This document shows positions 7,101 to 13,150 of a DNA stretch of 13,291 nt, in pieces. Below the pieces are notes generated by a model. The model was not told the origin of the DNA, did not search any database, and saw only the letters and a program-made list of their open reading frames with translations. This DNA comes from Eisenbergiella sp900555195. Its GTDB lineage: Bacteria; Bacillota; Clostridia; Lachnospirales; Lachnospiraceae. Position numbers and translations under genes: made by a program. The stretch's first letter is position 1. Each line of letters opens with the position of its first letter. The stretch lies in NCBI GenBank assembly GCA_902492555.1, contig CABUMH010000111.1:1-13291 (forward strand). The letters run 5' to 3'.

Positions 7101-7649
7101 GATCTTCTGGATCTCATGGGAAGTACGGAAACCATCGAAGAAATTAATAAACGGAAGGCTTCCTTTAATTGCCGCAAGATGTGCAACAGGAGTCAGGTCC
7201 ATAACTTCCTGTACGCTGCTTTCGCAGAGCATTGCACAGCCTGTCTGACGGCAGGCATATACGTCGGAATGATCGCCGAAAATGCTCAGCGCATGAGATG
7301 CCAACGCTCTTGCAGATACGTTGAACACGCCGGGAAGCTGTTCGCCCGCAATCTTATAAAGGTTGGGGATCATCAGAAGCAGTCCCTGAGATGCCGTATA
7401 GGTCGTTGTCAGGGCACCCGCTGCCAGGGAACCATGAACTGCGCCCGCTGCGCCCGCTTCGGACTGCATCTCCGTAATCTTTACGGTCTGTCCGAACATG
7501 TTCTTTCTGTCTGCTGTTGCCCATTCATCCGTGGCTTCTGCCATGGGGGAAGAAGGGGTAATCGGATAGATCGCCGCTACATCGGTAAATGCATAGGAAG
7601 CATGCGCCGCTGCATGGTTACCATCCATGGTTTTCATTTTCCTTGCCAT
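4116..7649 (-). CDS. nifJ: Pyruvate:ferredoxin (flavodoxin) oxidoreductase, single-chain
   Basis: This cytoplasmic enzyme of 1177 residues, full length for the homodimeric family, makes acetyl-CoA, CO2 and reduced ferredoxin from pyruvate and CoA. Domain I holds the pyruvate/TPP-site residues T31 (YPITPSSP), E64 (QSEAGAAG) and R114. A 2x[4Fe-4S] domain follows at about 690-765, with C695/C698/C701/C705 and C749/C752/C755/C759. The proximal-cluster cysteines are C820, C823 (ACAGCGETPY), C848 (ATGCSS) and C1079 (APCINHG). The TPP/Mg motif starts at GGDGWAYDIG (969-978) and ends near NTGGQ (1004-1008). The start is ATG 7649, with AAGGAAGG five bases upstream. The leader carries a hairpin and the divergent lysR gene lies upstream. 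The [FeFe] hydrogenase follows on the same strand after 412 noncoding bases. No key residue is missing and the product should be active in fermentation. The name nifJ follows common clostridial annotation; a role in nitrogen fixation is not implied. Confidence 0.97.
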   Translation of the reverse strand: MARKMKTMDGNHAAAHASYAFTDVAAIYPITPSSPMAEATDEWATADRKNMFGQTVKITEMQSEAGAAGAVHGSLAAGALTTTYTASQGLLLMIPNLYKIAGEQLPGVFNVSARALASHALSIFGDHSDVYACRQTGCAMLCESSVQEVMDLTPVAHLAAIKGSLPFINFFDGFRTSHEIQKIETWDYEDLKEMADMDAIDAFRKHALNPNHPCQRGSAQNPDIFFQAREASNPSYDALPGIVQMYMDKVNEKIGTDYKLFNYYGAADAEHIIVAMGSVNDTIEETIDYLVKTENAKVGVVKVRLYRPFCAQALIDAIPDTVKKITVLDRTKEPGAQGEPLYLDVVAALKGSKFDSIPVFTGRYGLGSKDTTPAQIVAVYNNTEKQKFTIGIVDDVTHLSLDLGPELVTTPEGTTNCKFWGLGADGTVGANKNSIKIIGDNTDMYAQAYFDYDSKKSGGVTMSHLRFGHKKIKSTYLIRQANFVACHNPAYVRKYNMVQELVDGGTFLLNCSWTQEELDKHLPGQMKKFIADHNINFYTIDGVKIGIETGMGPTRINTILQSAFFTLTGIIPAEKANELMKAAAQATYGRKGQDVVEKNWAAIDAGAKGIVKVEVPESWKNCEDEGLDYAVVTDGRKDVVDFVNNIQTKVSAQEGNTLPVSAFKDYVDGSTPSGSSAYEKRGIAVNVPVWDSTKCIQCNFCSYVCPHAVIRPVVMTEEELAGAPEGTVALDMTGMPGKKFAVSVSVLDCTGCGSCANVCPGMRGEKALSMAPLETQLDKEALFNYGRTLPEKPDVLEKFKETTVKGSQFKQPLLEFSGACAGCGETPYAKLITQLFGDRMYIANATGCSSIWGNSSPSTPYTVNKAGKGPAWDNSLFEDNAEFGMGMLLAQNALRGGLKEKVEAVAANTDDEAVKAACQEYLDTFNSGATNGAATDKLVAALEGKDCDVCKDIVKNKDFLAKKSQWVFGGDGWAYDIGFGGVDHVLASGQDINVMVFNTEVYSNTGGQASKATPTGAVAQFAAGGKEVKQKDLAGIAMSYGYVYVAQIAMGADYNQTVKAIAEAEAYPGPSLIIAYAPCINHGIKKGMSKAQTEEKLAVESGYWHLFRFNPAADKKFVVDSKAPSKDFKEFIGGEVRYASLALKDAKKAERLQNQAAENAKERYDYLLKLQTLYGND

Positions 7650-7696
7650 AAAAACCTTCCTTTCTCATCTTATCCTTATTGATAGTCGAATTCTGC

Positions 7697-7721
7697 GGCC
7701 TTCAGGAACGCCTGAATGGCC
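7697..7721 (-). other. Hairpin in the PFOR mRNA leader
   Basis: GGCC plus TTCAGG pairs with CCTGAA plus GGCC around a four-base loop, with a single unpaired base: ten base pairs in total. It lies in the predicted 94-base leader, about 50 bases before the ATG, and has no T-tract. It could stabilise the mRNA or act in attenuation. Confidence 0.55.
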
Positions 7722-7749
7722 CCAAAAACCTATCTTATTGATACTCAAT

Positions 7750-7755
7750 ATTATA
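7750..7755 (-). promoter_or_regulatory. Perfect -10 box TATAAT for PFOR, no clear -35
   Basis: TATAAT is read on the minus strand. At the expected distance the -35 hexamer would be ACCCAT, a poor match, as in activator-dependent promoters. An alternative is TTTACA (7798-... region) with 17 bases to CATGAT. Transcription from TATAAT would begin near 7743. The hexamer is seen; its use is inferred. Confidence 0.45.
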
Positions 7756-7786
7756 CATCCTCCCATCCAATCATGGGTATATCTTT

Positions 7787-7798
7787 TTTACATGTAAA
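7787..7798. promoter_or_regulatory. Palindrome TTTACATGTAAA, candidate operator upstream of PFOR
   Basis: This perfect 12-bp palindrome is centred at about -50 relative to the predicted PFOR start. An activator such as the divergent LysR protein could bind there. It has no strict T-N11-A layout by itself, so assigning it to LysR is a guess from position. Confidence 0.4.
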
Positions 7799-7871
7799 TC
7801 ATATATTTTTTCATATTGCATCTTGTGCTTTTATGCCGGAAAAGTTATGATAAAAGCGGGATTTTTGCGAA

Positions 7872-7903
7872 TTGTTTTTATGTCGATACATTTTGTATAC
7901 AAT
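7872..7903 (+). promoter_or_regulatory. lysR promoter zone with overlapping LysR-type operator candidates
   Basis: TTGTTT (7872-7877) with TATACA (7896-7901), or TACAAT at 7898-7903, gives a weak promoter ending about 50 bases before the lysR ATG. TACATTTTGTATA (7887-7899) fits the T-N11-A layout of LysR boxes with internal dyad symmetry, and TTGTATACAA (7893-7902) is a perfect 10-bp palindrome. A site covering the -10 box is what negative autoregulation of a LysR gene would need. Confidence 0.45.
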
Positions 7904-7953
7904 GTACTAAATGAAATACATCTTTTTTTGCCGAATTTTGGGAGGAAAACGAA

Positions 7954-8862
7954 ATGAACCTGAATGTCCTGCGCTATGTAATCGAAGTGGAAAAATGCCG
8001 CTCCATAACAGGGGCGGCAAAGCAGTTATTCATCAGCCAGCCGAATCTGAGCCGGGATATCCGGGAGCTGGAAGAAGAGATTGGTTTCGCCCTGTTCACG
8101 CGCAGTTCCAAGGGCGTGATTCCGACGGAAAAAGGCCGTGAATTCCTTCTGCTGGCCAAAAAAGCGGTCCGCCAGTATCAGATGCTGGAAAACTTCTGTT
8201 CCCATGAAGAAAAGGACCGGCTGAGCCTGGCGGTCTGTGTTCCGAAAACCGGCCTGTTTTCCGCGGCCCTGGCCGCCGTATGCACAAAGCATGCAAAAGG
8301 GCGCATCCTGGCGGTTGACTACCGGGAAGTAGGCGCCATGGAAGCCATCACAGGAGTTTCTTCCCGGAGCTGCCATCTGGCCATCATCCGATATCCGGAT
8401 CGCTATGAACGCGCGCTGTTTTCCCTGCTGAAGCGAAAGGAATTGTCCTGCGAAACGCTGTGCAAATATGAATCCGTCGCCCTCATGTCAGAACGCCATC
8501 CGCTCTCCGGCACCTCTGTACTGACCACGGATATGCTGGAACAATCCACGGAAGTCCTCTGTGAAGATCCGGAATTGGCCGCTTATCTGAATGAATCGCC
8601 CGAAGCGGAACATACAGCCAGCCGGATCCATGTTCAGGAACACGGAAGCATGCTGGAACTCCTTCTGCAGGTGCCCGGAACCTTCGCTTTCACCGCTCCG
8701 CTTCCCGACGCCCAGCTTGCCAAATTCCGCCTGGTGCAGAAAAGATGCCAGGGTGCTTCCCGCAAGATGACGGATCTGCTCATCTATCCCGATGATTACC
8801 GTCCCACGCGCATGGAAACCCTGCTTTTGGAACAGATACGCCTGATCTCTTCCAAGGCTTGA
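7954..8862 (+). CDS. LysR family transcriptional regulator
   Basis: This 302-residue protein has the usual LysR length. The N-terminal winged helix-turn-helix (about 1-60) is clear: the segment TGAAKQLFISQPNLSRDI (19-36) and the following ELEEEIGFALFTR match the family strongly. The remainder is a two-lobed effector-binding domain with no recognisable ligand signature. The start is ATG 7954 with GGAGG eight bases upstream. It diverges from nifJ across a 304-bp region with several palindromes. LysR genes commonly control the divergent neighbour and themselves, so PFOR is the likely target; this is inference. It converges with the CoA-disulfide reductase operon, and the hairpin at 8912-8951 separates the two. 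Confidence 0.93.
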   Translation: MNLNVLRYVIEVEKCRSITGAAKQLFISQPNLSRDIRELEEEIGFALFTRSSKGVIPTEKGREFLLLAKKAVRQYQMLENFCSHEEKDRLSLAVCVPKTGLFSAALAAVCTKHAKGRILAVDYREVGAMEAITGVSSRSCHLAIIRYPDRYERALFSLLKRKELSCETLCKYESVALMSERHPLSGTSVLTTDMLEQSTEVLCEDPELAAYLNESPEAEHTASRIHVQEHGSMLELLLQVPGTFAFTAPLPDAQLAKFRLVQKRCQGASRKMTDLLIYPDDYRPTRMETLLLEQIRLISSKA

Positions 8863-8911
8863 AGGCATCTTCATCCCCGCTCTTTCTCTCTGCCGTTCAA
8901 ACGGGCAGACG

Positions 8912-8951
8912 CCATTTGGGCGGACAGCCTGACAGCCGTCCGCCCAAATGG
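8912..8951. terminator. Bidirectional terminator hairpin between convergent genes
   Basis: A perfect 14-bp stem (8912-8925 with 8938-8951) encloses a 12-base loop. It lies 49 bases after the lysR stop and 15 bases after the stop of the convergent reductase gene. T-tracts are weak on both sides (GATTTC on plus, GTTTG on minus), so efficiency is uncertain, but the position and stem strength support termination. Confidence 0.65.
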
Positions 8952-8966
8952 AATTGGAGGGGATTT

Positions 8967-10670
8967 CTACACAATCGGCAGCCCGCAGGGATGCTCGGGC
9001 GTCTCATCATAGAGCCGATCCTGTTTTACATAATCATAGAACCGGAAGCCGCCGGATAAATGCAGACAGTCAAAGCCTTCCTGGCTCAGGATCCGGCAGG
9101 CCAGATAGCTTCTCAGCCCGCTGTGGCAGTTCACATAGATGATCTTCGTCCGATCCAGCTCGCCCAGATGCTCCCTCAGTTCATCCAGCGGCAGATTCAC
9201 AGCGTTCGGAAGATGGCCGCGTCCATACTCTGCGCGGGTTCGCACATCCAAAAGCAGCACATCTTCCCGCCCGGAAAGCTTCTCCACATCCGGCCAGTGG
9301 TACTGGCGCACCAGGCCTGCGCGCACGTTTTCAATCACATAGCCCGCCATATTCACGGGATCTTTGGCTGAAGAAAAAGGCGGGGCATATGCCAGTTCCA
9401 GTTCCGCGAGTTCCTCAGCCGTCCCGTTCGCCCGTATGGATGCGGCCATCACATCAATTCTTTTATCCACCCCTTCAAAGCCCACGACCTGTGCGCCCAA
9501 AATCTTTCCGGTACCGCGCTCATAAATCGTCTTCACCGTCATATCCGTGGCACCCGGATAATAGGTGGCGTGGGAAGCCGAATAGGTAACAACTTTATCA
9601 TAATCCAGGCCCGCATCCCTGGCCATTCGTTCATTCAGGCCGGTGGATGCTGCCGTCATATCAAACAATTTCAGAATGGATGAACCCTGAGAACCGGAAA
9701 AAACACTGTTTCTCCCACAGATATTATCCGCAGCGATTCTGCCCTGCTTATTCGCAGGTCCGGCCAATGCGATCAGCGCCTTCTGCCCGGTCACAAAGTG
9801 GCGGATCTCAACTGCATCTCCCACCGCATAAATATCCGGCTCGGAAGTCTCCATCCTTTCGTTCACCACAATGGCACCCTTCGTTCCGAGAAGAAGCCCT
9901 GCCTCCTTCGCCAATCCAGTTTCCGGAACCACGCCGATGGCCAGGAGCACAAAATCCGCTTCTATTTTCTCCGGTTTTTCCCCTTCTACAGAAAGCTTCA
10001 GTCCCTCTCCTTCCGCTTCAAAACCTGCCGCCGAAGCGTTCAGGCGCAGCTTCAATCCTTTTTGGCGCAGATAAGCATGTACCTGGCAGGCCATATCATA
10101 ATCCATGGGAGGCAGCACCTGGCTGCTTTGTTCCACCAGCGTTACGTCTATCCCCGCTTTCATCAGATTTTCCGCCGCTTCCAGGCCAATGAATCCTCCG
10201 CCCACCACAACAGCCCTGCGGGGATGGTTTTGATCCAGATATTCCCGAATCCGAAAGGTATCCTCCACGGTACGCAACGTCATAATGCGCGGGTCTTCTA
10301 TACCCGGCAAAGGGGGAATGATGGGCCTGGCGCCCGGAGATAGGATCAGCTTATCATATGTTTCCTCATATTCCGTTCCATCTTCCAGCCGCCGGATCCG
10401 AACCGTCTTTCCCTTCGGGTCGATGGAGACAGCTTCATTCCTGATCCGTACATCAATCCGGAACCTTTTCCGGAAACTCTCCGGCGTCTGCAGGGTAAGG
10501 GCTTCTTTCTGCGAAATGACCCCGCCCACATAATAAGGCAGCCCGCAGTTTGCATAAGAAACATACCCGCTTCTCTCCAGTAGAATAATTTCAGCCTTTT
10601 CATCAAGCCTTCTCAGCCTTGCGGCAGCTGTGGCGCCTCCCGCCACTCCGCCGATTATGATCACTTTCAT
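8967..10670 (-). CDS. CoA-disulfide reductase / NADH-dependent persulfide reductase with C-terminal rhodanese
   Basis: This 567-residue flavoprotein fusion belongs to the pyridine nucleotide-disulfide oxidoreductase family. The FAD-binding GGVAGGATAA is at 7-16. The single redox cysteine C42 sits in SYANCGLPY, the hallmark of CoA-disulfide reductases. The NAD(P)-binding VVVGGGFIGLEAAE (154-167) and the second FAD motif YAVGDAVE (281-288) follow. The dimerisation domain carries LAYAPPFSSAKDP (427-437), and a rhodanese domain from about 462 has C515 in CHSGLRS. This architecture (CoADR-RHD) is known to reduce CoA-disulfide and per/polysulfides with NAD(P)H, the rhodanese cysteine passing sulfane sulfur to the flavin site. 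It is the last gene of trxA-rhodanese-cdr, starting within an ATGA overlap with the rhodanese gene. The true substrate (CoASSCoA, CoA-persulfide or polysulfide) cannot be told from sequence. Confidence 0.92.
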   Translation of the reverse strand: MKVIIIGGVAGGATAAARLRRLDEKAEIILLERSGYVSYANCGLPYYVGGVISQKEALTLQTPESFRKRFRIDVRIRNEAVSIDPKGKTVRIRRLEDGTEYEETYDKLILSPGARPIIPPLPGIEDPRIMTLRTVEDTFRIREYLDQNHPRRAVVVGGGFIGLEAAENLMKAGIDVTLVEQSSQVLPPMDYDMACQVHAYLRQKGLKLRLNASAAGFEAEGEGLKLSVEGEKPEKIEADFVLLAIGVVPETGLAKEAGLLLGTKGAIVVNERMETSEPDIYAVGDAVEIRHFVTGQKALIALAGPANKQGRIAADNICGRNSVFSGSQGSSILKLFDMTAASTGLNERMARDAGLDYDKVVTYSASHATYYPGATDMTVKTIYERGTGKILGAQVVGFEGVDKRIDVMAASIRANGTAEELAELELAYAPPFSSAKDPVNMAGYVIENVRAGLVRQYHWPDVEKLSGREDVLLLDVRTRAEYGRGHLPNAVNLPLDELREHLGELDRTKIIYVNCHSGLRSYLACRILSQEGFDCLHLSGGFRFYDYVKQDRLYDETPEHPCGLPIV

Positions 10671-11002
10671 TCCTTCTCGCCTCCCCTGTCTCCTGTTTCC
10701 AATTCACCTTTATAGCCCGATATTCCTCCGATATCCGTCACTTCATATCCGGCCTGCTTCAGCGCAAGGCAGGCCATCCGGCTTCTCGCTCCGCTCTGGC
10801 AGTATACAAAAACCGGCGTTTTCTTGTCCAGGCGCATCTCCTGCAGACCATCCAGCGGAAAATTCCTGCTGCCCGGGATATGTCCCCTGACATATTCTTC
10901 ATGGGTCCTCACATCGATGAGGACCGCTCCGGGCAGGCTCCTACACAGCTTTACGCCCTCTTCCATCGTCTCTTTTTTCCCAAACAGCCGTCCCAAACTC
11001 AT
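10667..11002 (-). CDS. Single-domain rhodanese-like protein
   Basis: This 111-residue protein is one rhodanese domain that would carry sulfane sulfur as a cysteine persulfide. The active-site loop is CQSGARS with C68, and the family motif IDVRTHEEYVRGHIPG is at 29-44. No signal peptide is visible, so it should be cytoplasmic. It overlaps trxA by ATGA upstream and the CoADR-rhodanese gene by ATGA downstream, which implies translational coupling; GGAGG lies about ten bases before its ATG. A lone rhodanese next to a rhodanese fusion suggests sulfur hand-over between partners, with thioredoxin as a reductant. That is inference from context. The C-terminal tail is charged and probably disordered. 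Confidence 0.9.
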   Translation of the reverse strand: MSLGRLFGKKETMEEGVKLCRSLPGAVLIDVRTHEEYVRGHIPGSRNFPLDGLQEMRLDKKTPVFVYCQSGARSRMACLALKQAGYEVTDIGGISGYKGELETGDRGGEKE

Positions 11003-11307
11003 TTCACCAGTTCCTCCAGCGCATTTTTAGATTTCACACCCACGCTGCTTTGCACCAGCTGGCCGTTGCGGAACACCAGAAAGGCAGGAATGCTCATGAT
11101 GCGGTATCTGTCCGCCAGTTCAGGATTCTCATCCACATTCACCTTTCCAACCCGGATTTCCGGATGCTGGGCCGCGAATTCCTCCACGATTGGAGTGAAC
11201 ATCCTGCAGGGGCCGCACCATGCTGCCCAGAAATCCACCGCCACCGTTCCCTCAGCCTTTATAACCAGTTCCTCGAAATTTTCTTTATTTAATGTTAAAA
11301 CAGACAT
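10999..11307 (-). CDS. trxA: Thioredoxin
   Basis: This 102-residue protein is the usual length for a cytoplasmic thioredoxin. The active site is WCGPC (C31, C34), the buried acidic residue is D25 in VDFWA, and the cis-proline loop is SIPAF (P74). It reduces protein disulfides and persulfides. AGGAGG eight bases before ATG 11307 is the strongest ribosome binding site in the operon. It is the first gene of trxA - rhodanese - CoADR-rhodanese and has its own predicted promoter 30-60 bases upstream. No thioredoxin reductase gene is in the window, so its electron source is not local. The label trxA is by family; most clostridia carry several thioredoxins. Confidence 0.95.
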   Translation of the reverse strand: MSVLTLNKENFEELVIKAEGTVAVDFWAAWCGPCRMFTPIVEEFAAQHPEIRVGKVNVDENPELADRYRIMSIPAFLVFRNGQLVQSSVGVKSKNALEELVK

Positions 11308-11338
11308 CTTCCGTTCCTCCTTTTCCTTTGTTGGGATA

Positions 11339-11379
11339 AGAATAACAGAAAATGTCTGTCTTTACAGTGACTTTATCAC
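11339..11379 (-). promoter_or_regulatory. trxA operon promoter with Crp/Fnr-like inverted repeat at -41
   Basis: On the minus strand the -10 is TATTCT (11344-11339), the spacer 17 bases, and the -35 a poor CTGTAA (11367-11362). The inverted repeat GTGATAAAGTCAC (11379-11367) is centred at about -41, the class II position used by Crp/Fnr activators, and the gene next door encodes one. The half-site spacing is five bases rather than the canonical six, which weakens the match. A second inverted repeat, ACAGA-N5-TCTGT (11345-11359), fills the spacer. Confidence 0.45.
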
Positions 11380-11410
11380 ATTGGTATCCGTTTCAGCACA
11401 TTCATGCCAA

Positions 11411-11429
11411 ACAAAGCGGTTCCTACCGC
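11411..11429 (-). terminator. Weak intrinsic terminator at the end of the Crp/Fnr gene
   Basis: On the minus strand GCGGT-AGGA-ACCGC is followed by TTTGTTTGG. The 5-bp stem overlaps the Crp/Fnr stop codon. Some readthrough into trxA is likely with so short a stem. Confidence 0.5.
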
Positions 11430-12094
11430 AAACTCTTCTCCGCCAGTCTGTACAGCCCGGATAAATCTTCCAGAACAATGCTGCCGCGCCCGGAACGGAT
11501 CAGGCCGTCCCGCTGAAAATGCTTCAGCATCCGGGTAATCACTTCCCTGGCACTTCCCAGATGACTCCCGATCTGTTCATGCGTCAGCTTCAGTTCCCGC
11601 GTCCCCCGCAGTTCATATTCTTCTATGAGAAAAGCGGCGATGCGGGAATCCAGGCTCTTATTCAGCACCTGATCCATCAGCCACATCACATCGGAAAGCC
11701 GGCTCGCCATCAGGCGGTTGGTATATTCCATCACAGGCAGGGAAGATTCCGCCAGCTCCTTATATACTTCAGACGGGACATGGATCACTTCCGAATCCTC
11801 CTGCGCTTCCACTGATACATCGAACTGTATATCGTTCATCACGCAGGATGCAGAAAACAGGCAAATATCCCGTTCCAGCAGCCGGAACAATGTCAGTCCC
11901 CGTCCTTCTTCATTCGCCAGATAGGCGCGGAGCATACCGCTCTTTACTACGATCAGCCCGGTGCACTCCCCTTCTCCGGCATGTAAAAGCGCTCCCTTTG
12001 CAAAACGCTTCTGACTGGAGGCAAAAGCCAGCTTTTCCTGTTGTTTCTGTGTCAATCCTTTCCAAAACGGAAAATACGAATCCATATCGGCCAT
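11423..12094 (-). CDS. Crp/Fnr family transcriptional regulator
   Basis: This 223-residue protein has the family layout: a cyclic-nucleotide-binding-like beta-barrel (about 10-120), a long dimerisation helix (about 120-150) and a C-terminal winged helix-turn-helix (about 165-223). The DNA-reading helix GSAREVITRMLKHF (about 176-189) is the usual Crp/Fnr recognition segment. Cysteines C44, C78 and C84 lie in the sensor domain, but not in the N-terminal pattern that binds the FNR [4Fe-4S] cluster, and no canonical cAMP-site signature was recognised. The effector is therefore unknown; redox or thiol sensing is possible. The start is ATG 12094 with a GGGAAAG signal about ten bases upstream. It follows the C_GCAxxG_C_C gene by 31 bases and precedes the trxA operon, its most plausible target. 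Confidence 0.9.
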   Translation of the reverse strand: MADMDSYFPFWKGLTQKQQEKLAFASSQKRFAKGALLHAGEGECTGLIVVKSGMLRAYLANEEGRGLTLFRLLERDICLFSASCVMNDIQFDVSVEAQEDSEVIHVPSEVYKELAESSLPVMEYTNRLMASRLSDVMWLMDQVLNKSLDSRIAAFLIEEYELRGTRELKLTHEQIGSHLGSAREVITRMLKHFQRDGLIRSGRGSIVLEDLSGLYRLAEKSLR

Positions 12095-12125
12095 TCTAAC
12101 AGCTTTCCCTTTTCACCCAGGATGC

Positions 12126-12599
12126 CTATTCGTCTGCCGCCTCATCCAACAGTTCCCGTTCGATGATCCGGGCAGCCGTACGGACTGCGCCGCTGCATGG
12201 CCTGCTCGCATAATATTCCGGCGTGCGCGGCTGCGGCCTGGCGCTCTCTTCTCTCTCCATCCCTTCCGGGAGGCCTAGCAGCTGCCTGCAGATAATGGTT
12301 CCCTGCTCCTTCCGGAACGCATCCGCCATCTTCCTGACCAGTTCGTAAGACTTCGTCTTGCCCTCCTCGTCCTCCGGATCCGTGAAGCCTTCCTTCAGGC
12401 CGGAAAGCATCGCCATTGCGGAAACCGTACCGCATACTTCACGCATTCTTCCGATCCCGGCGCTCATGGGGCCTGACAGCTTCAGGGCCGTCTGCCTGTC
12501 CATGCCAAACAGATCCGCGTAGGTTGCAAATACGGACTGTGCGCAGCCATATCCGGATTCAAACATCCGAACCGCATCCTCTACTCTGCTCTTACGCAT
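12126..12599 (-). CDS. C_GCAxxG_C_C family putative redox protein
   Basis: This 157-residue protein belongs to the C_GCAxxG_C_C family, in which four conserved cysteines are presumed redox-active. All four are present: C19 (GYGCAQSV), C56 (EVCGTVSA), C104 (TIICRQLLG) and C135 (RPCSGAVR). I chose ATG 12599, one base after the TGA of the SEC-C gene, because the protein then begins as family members do; a longer frame from 12662 would overlap 62 bases of the SEC-C coding sequence. The C56 motif reads CGTVSA where many members have CGAVSG, a conservative variation. Close spacing with the SEC-C gene upstream and the Crp/Fnr gene downstream suggests one transcript. No reaction has been established for the family, so the biochemical role is unknown. 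Confidence 0.88.
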   Translation of the reverse strand: MRKSRVEDAVRMFESGYGCAQSVFATYADLFGMDRQTALKLSGPMSAGIGRMREVCGTVSAMAMLSGLKEGFTDPEDEEGKTKSYELVRKMADAFRKEQGTIICRQLLGLPEGMEREESARPQPRTPEYYASRPCSGAVRTAARIIERELLDEAADE

Positions 12600-12600
12600 C

Positions 12601-13107
12601 TCATTTATTCCTACCGCAGCATTTCTTATACTTCTTTCCGCTTCCGCATGGGCAGGGATCATTGGGGTAAATTTTCTTCTCTTTCACGATCGTGGTGGAA
12701 GATTTCTGCTCTTTATACAGTTCCTTCTGCTTCTCTTCGTCAAAGATATCGTTCCACTCTTCCAGCCCATACAGCCAGTCCGCGCCTGCAGCTACCATAT
12801 TCTTATACAGGCGTTCCTTATCAAATCCAAGATTGACTTCCGTATCCTCTTCCATCTCTTCAATCGGATTCGCCTCCACAAGGCTCTCGTCGATTCCATC
12901 CAGAAAGCCGGTCATGGTCATAATATCAACGCCATATTTATCAGCGAGCTCCTTCACGGTTCCCTTTACCACTTCGTCCGGGTTTTTCAGAAGCTGCGCG
13001 TAAATCTCCTTTTCTTTCTCAAAATAGGACGTCCAAAGCCTCTGCAGATCGCCTTTGTTCGCTTTCTCAGAGTAAGCCATCGCCCTCCACTGTTCCAATA
13101 ATGCCAT
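12601..13107 (-). CDS. SEC-C motif protein of unknown function
   Basis: This 168-residue protein ends in a SEC-C zinc-binding motif: CPCGSGKKYKKCCG with C152, C154, C163 and C164 (C-x-C-x8-C-C), the same type of tail found on SecA. The rest is an acidic helical domain (about 1-135) that I do not recognise. Start: ATG 13107 has GAGGTGA about six bases upstream, an excellent match, while ATG 13125 lies ahead of that signal and would add six residues; I take 13107. It is the first gene of the probable SEC-C / C_GCAxxG_C_C / Crp-Fnr transcript, with a promoter at 13178-13206. SEC-C tails bind zinc and in SecA contact SecB or ribosomes; whether this applies here is not known. Confidence 0.85.
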   Translation of the reverse strand: MALLEQWRAMAYSEKANKGDLQRLWTSYFEKEKEIYAQLLKNPDEVVKGTVKELADKYGVDIMTMTGFLDGIDESLVEANPIEEMEEDTEVNLGFDKERLYKNMVAAGADWLYGLEEWNDIFDEEKQKELYKEQKSSTTIVKEKKIYPNDPCPCGSGKKYKKCCGRNK

Positions 13108-13150
13108 TGTAATCACCTCATTCATCAGTTTCCGGTTCTACCGTATCCTT

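Larger units (their letters stand above)
7650..7953. other. 304-bp divergent regulatory region between nifJ and lysR
   Basis: This region holds no gene. It contains the PFOR leader hairpin (7697-7721), a 60-bp-spaced direct repeat CTTATTGATA (7675-7684 and 7734-7743), the PFOR -10 box (7750-7755), an inverted repeat CCCAT-N6-ATGGG (7762-7777), the 12-bp palindrome TTTACATGTAAA (7787-7798), an AT-rich centre, and the lysR promoter zone with overlapping palindromes (7887-7902). Confidence 0.7.

Noticed and set aside
5529..7682. Open frame of 717 codons on the plus strand, antisense to nifJ
   Set aside because: It lies almost wholly opposite the clear PFOR gene and has no recognisable domain and no ribosome binding site. 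It reflects the codon bias of PFOR.
12600..12662. Longer start for the C_GCAxxG_C_C gene (ATG 12662)
   Set aside because: It would overlap the SEC-C coding sequence by about 60 bases and add an N-terminus unlike the family. ATG 12599 fits better.
13108..13125. Longer start for the SEC-C gene (ATG 13125)
   Set aside because: The strong GAGGTGA signal lies downstream of this ATG and is placed correctly for ATG 13107.
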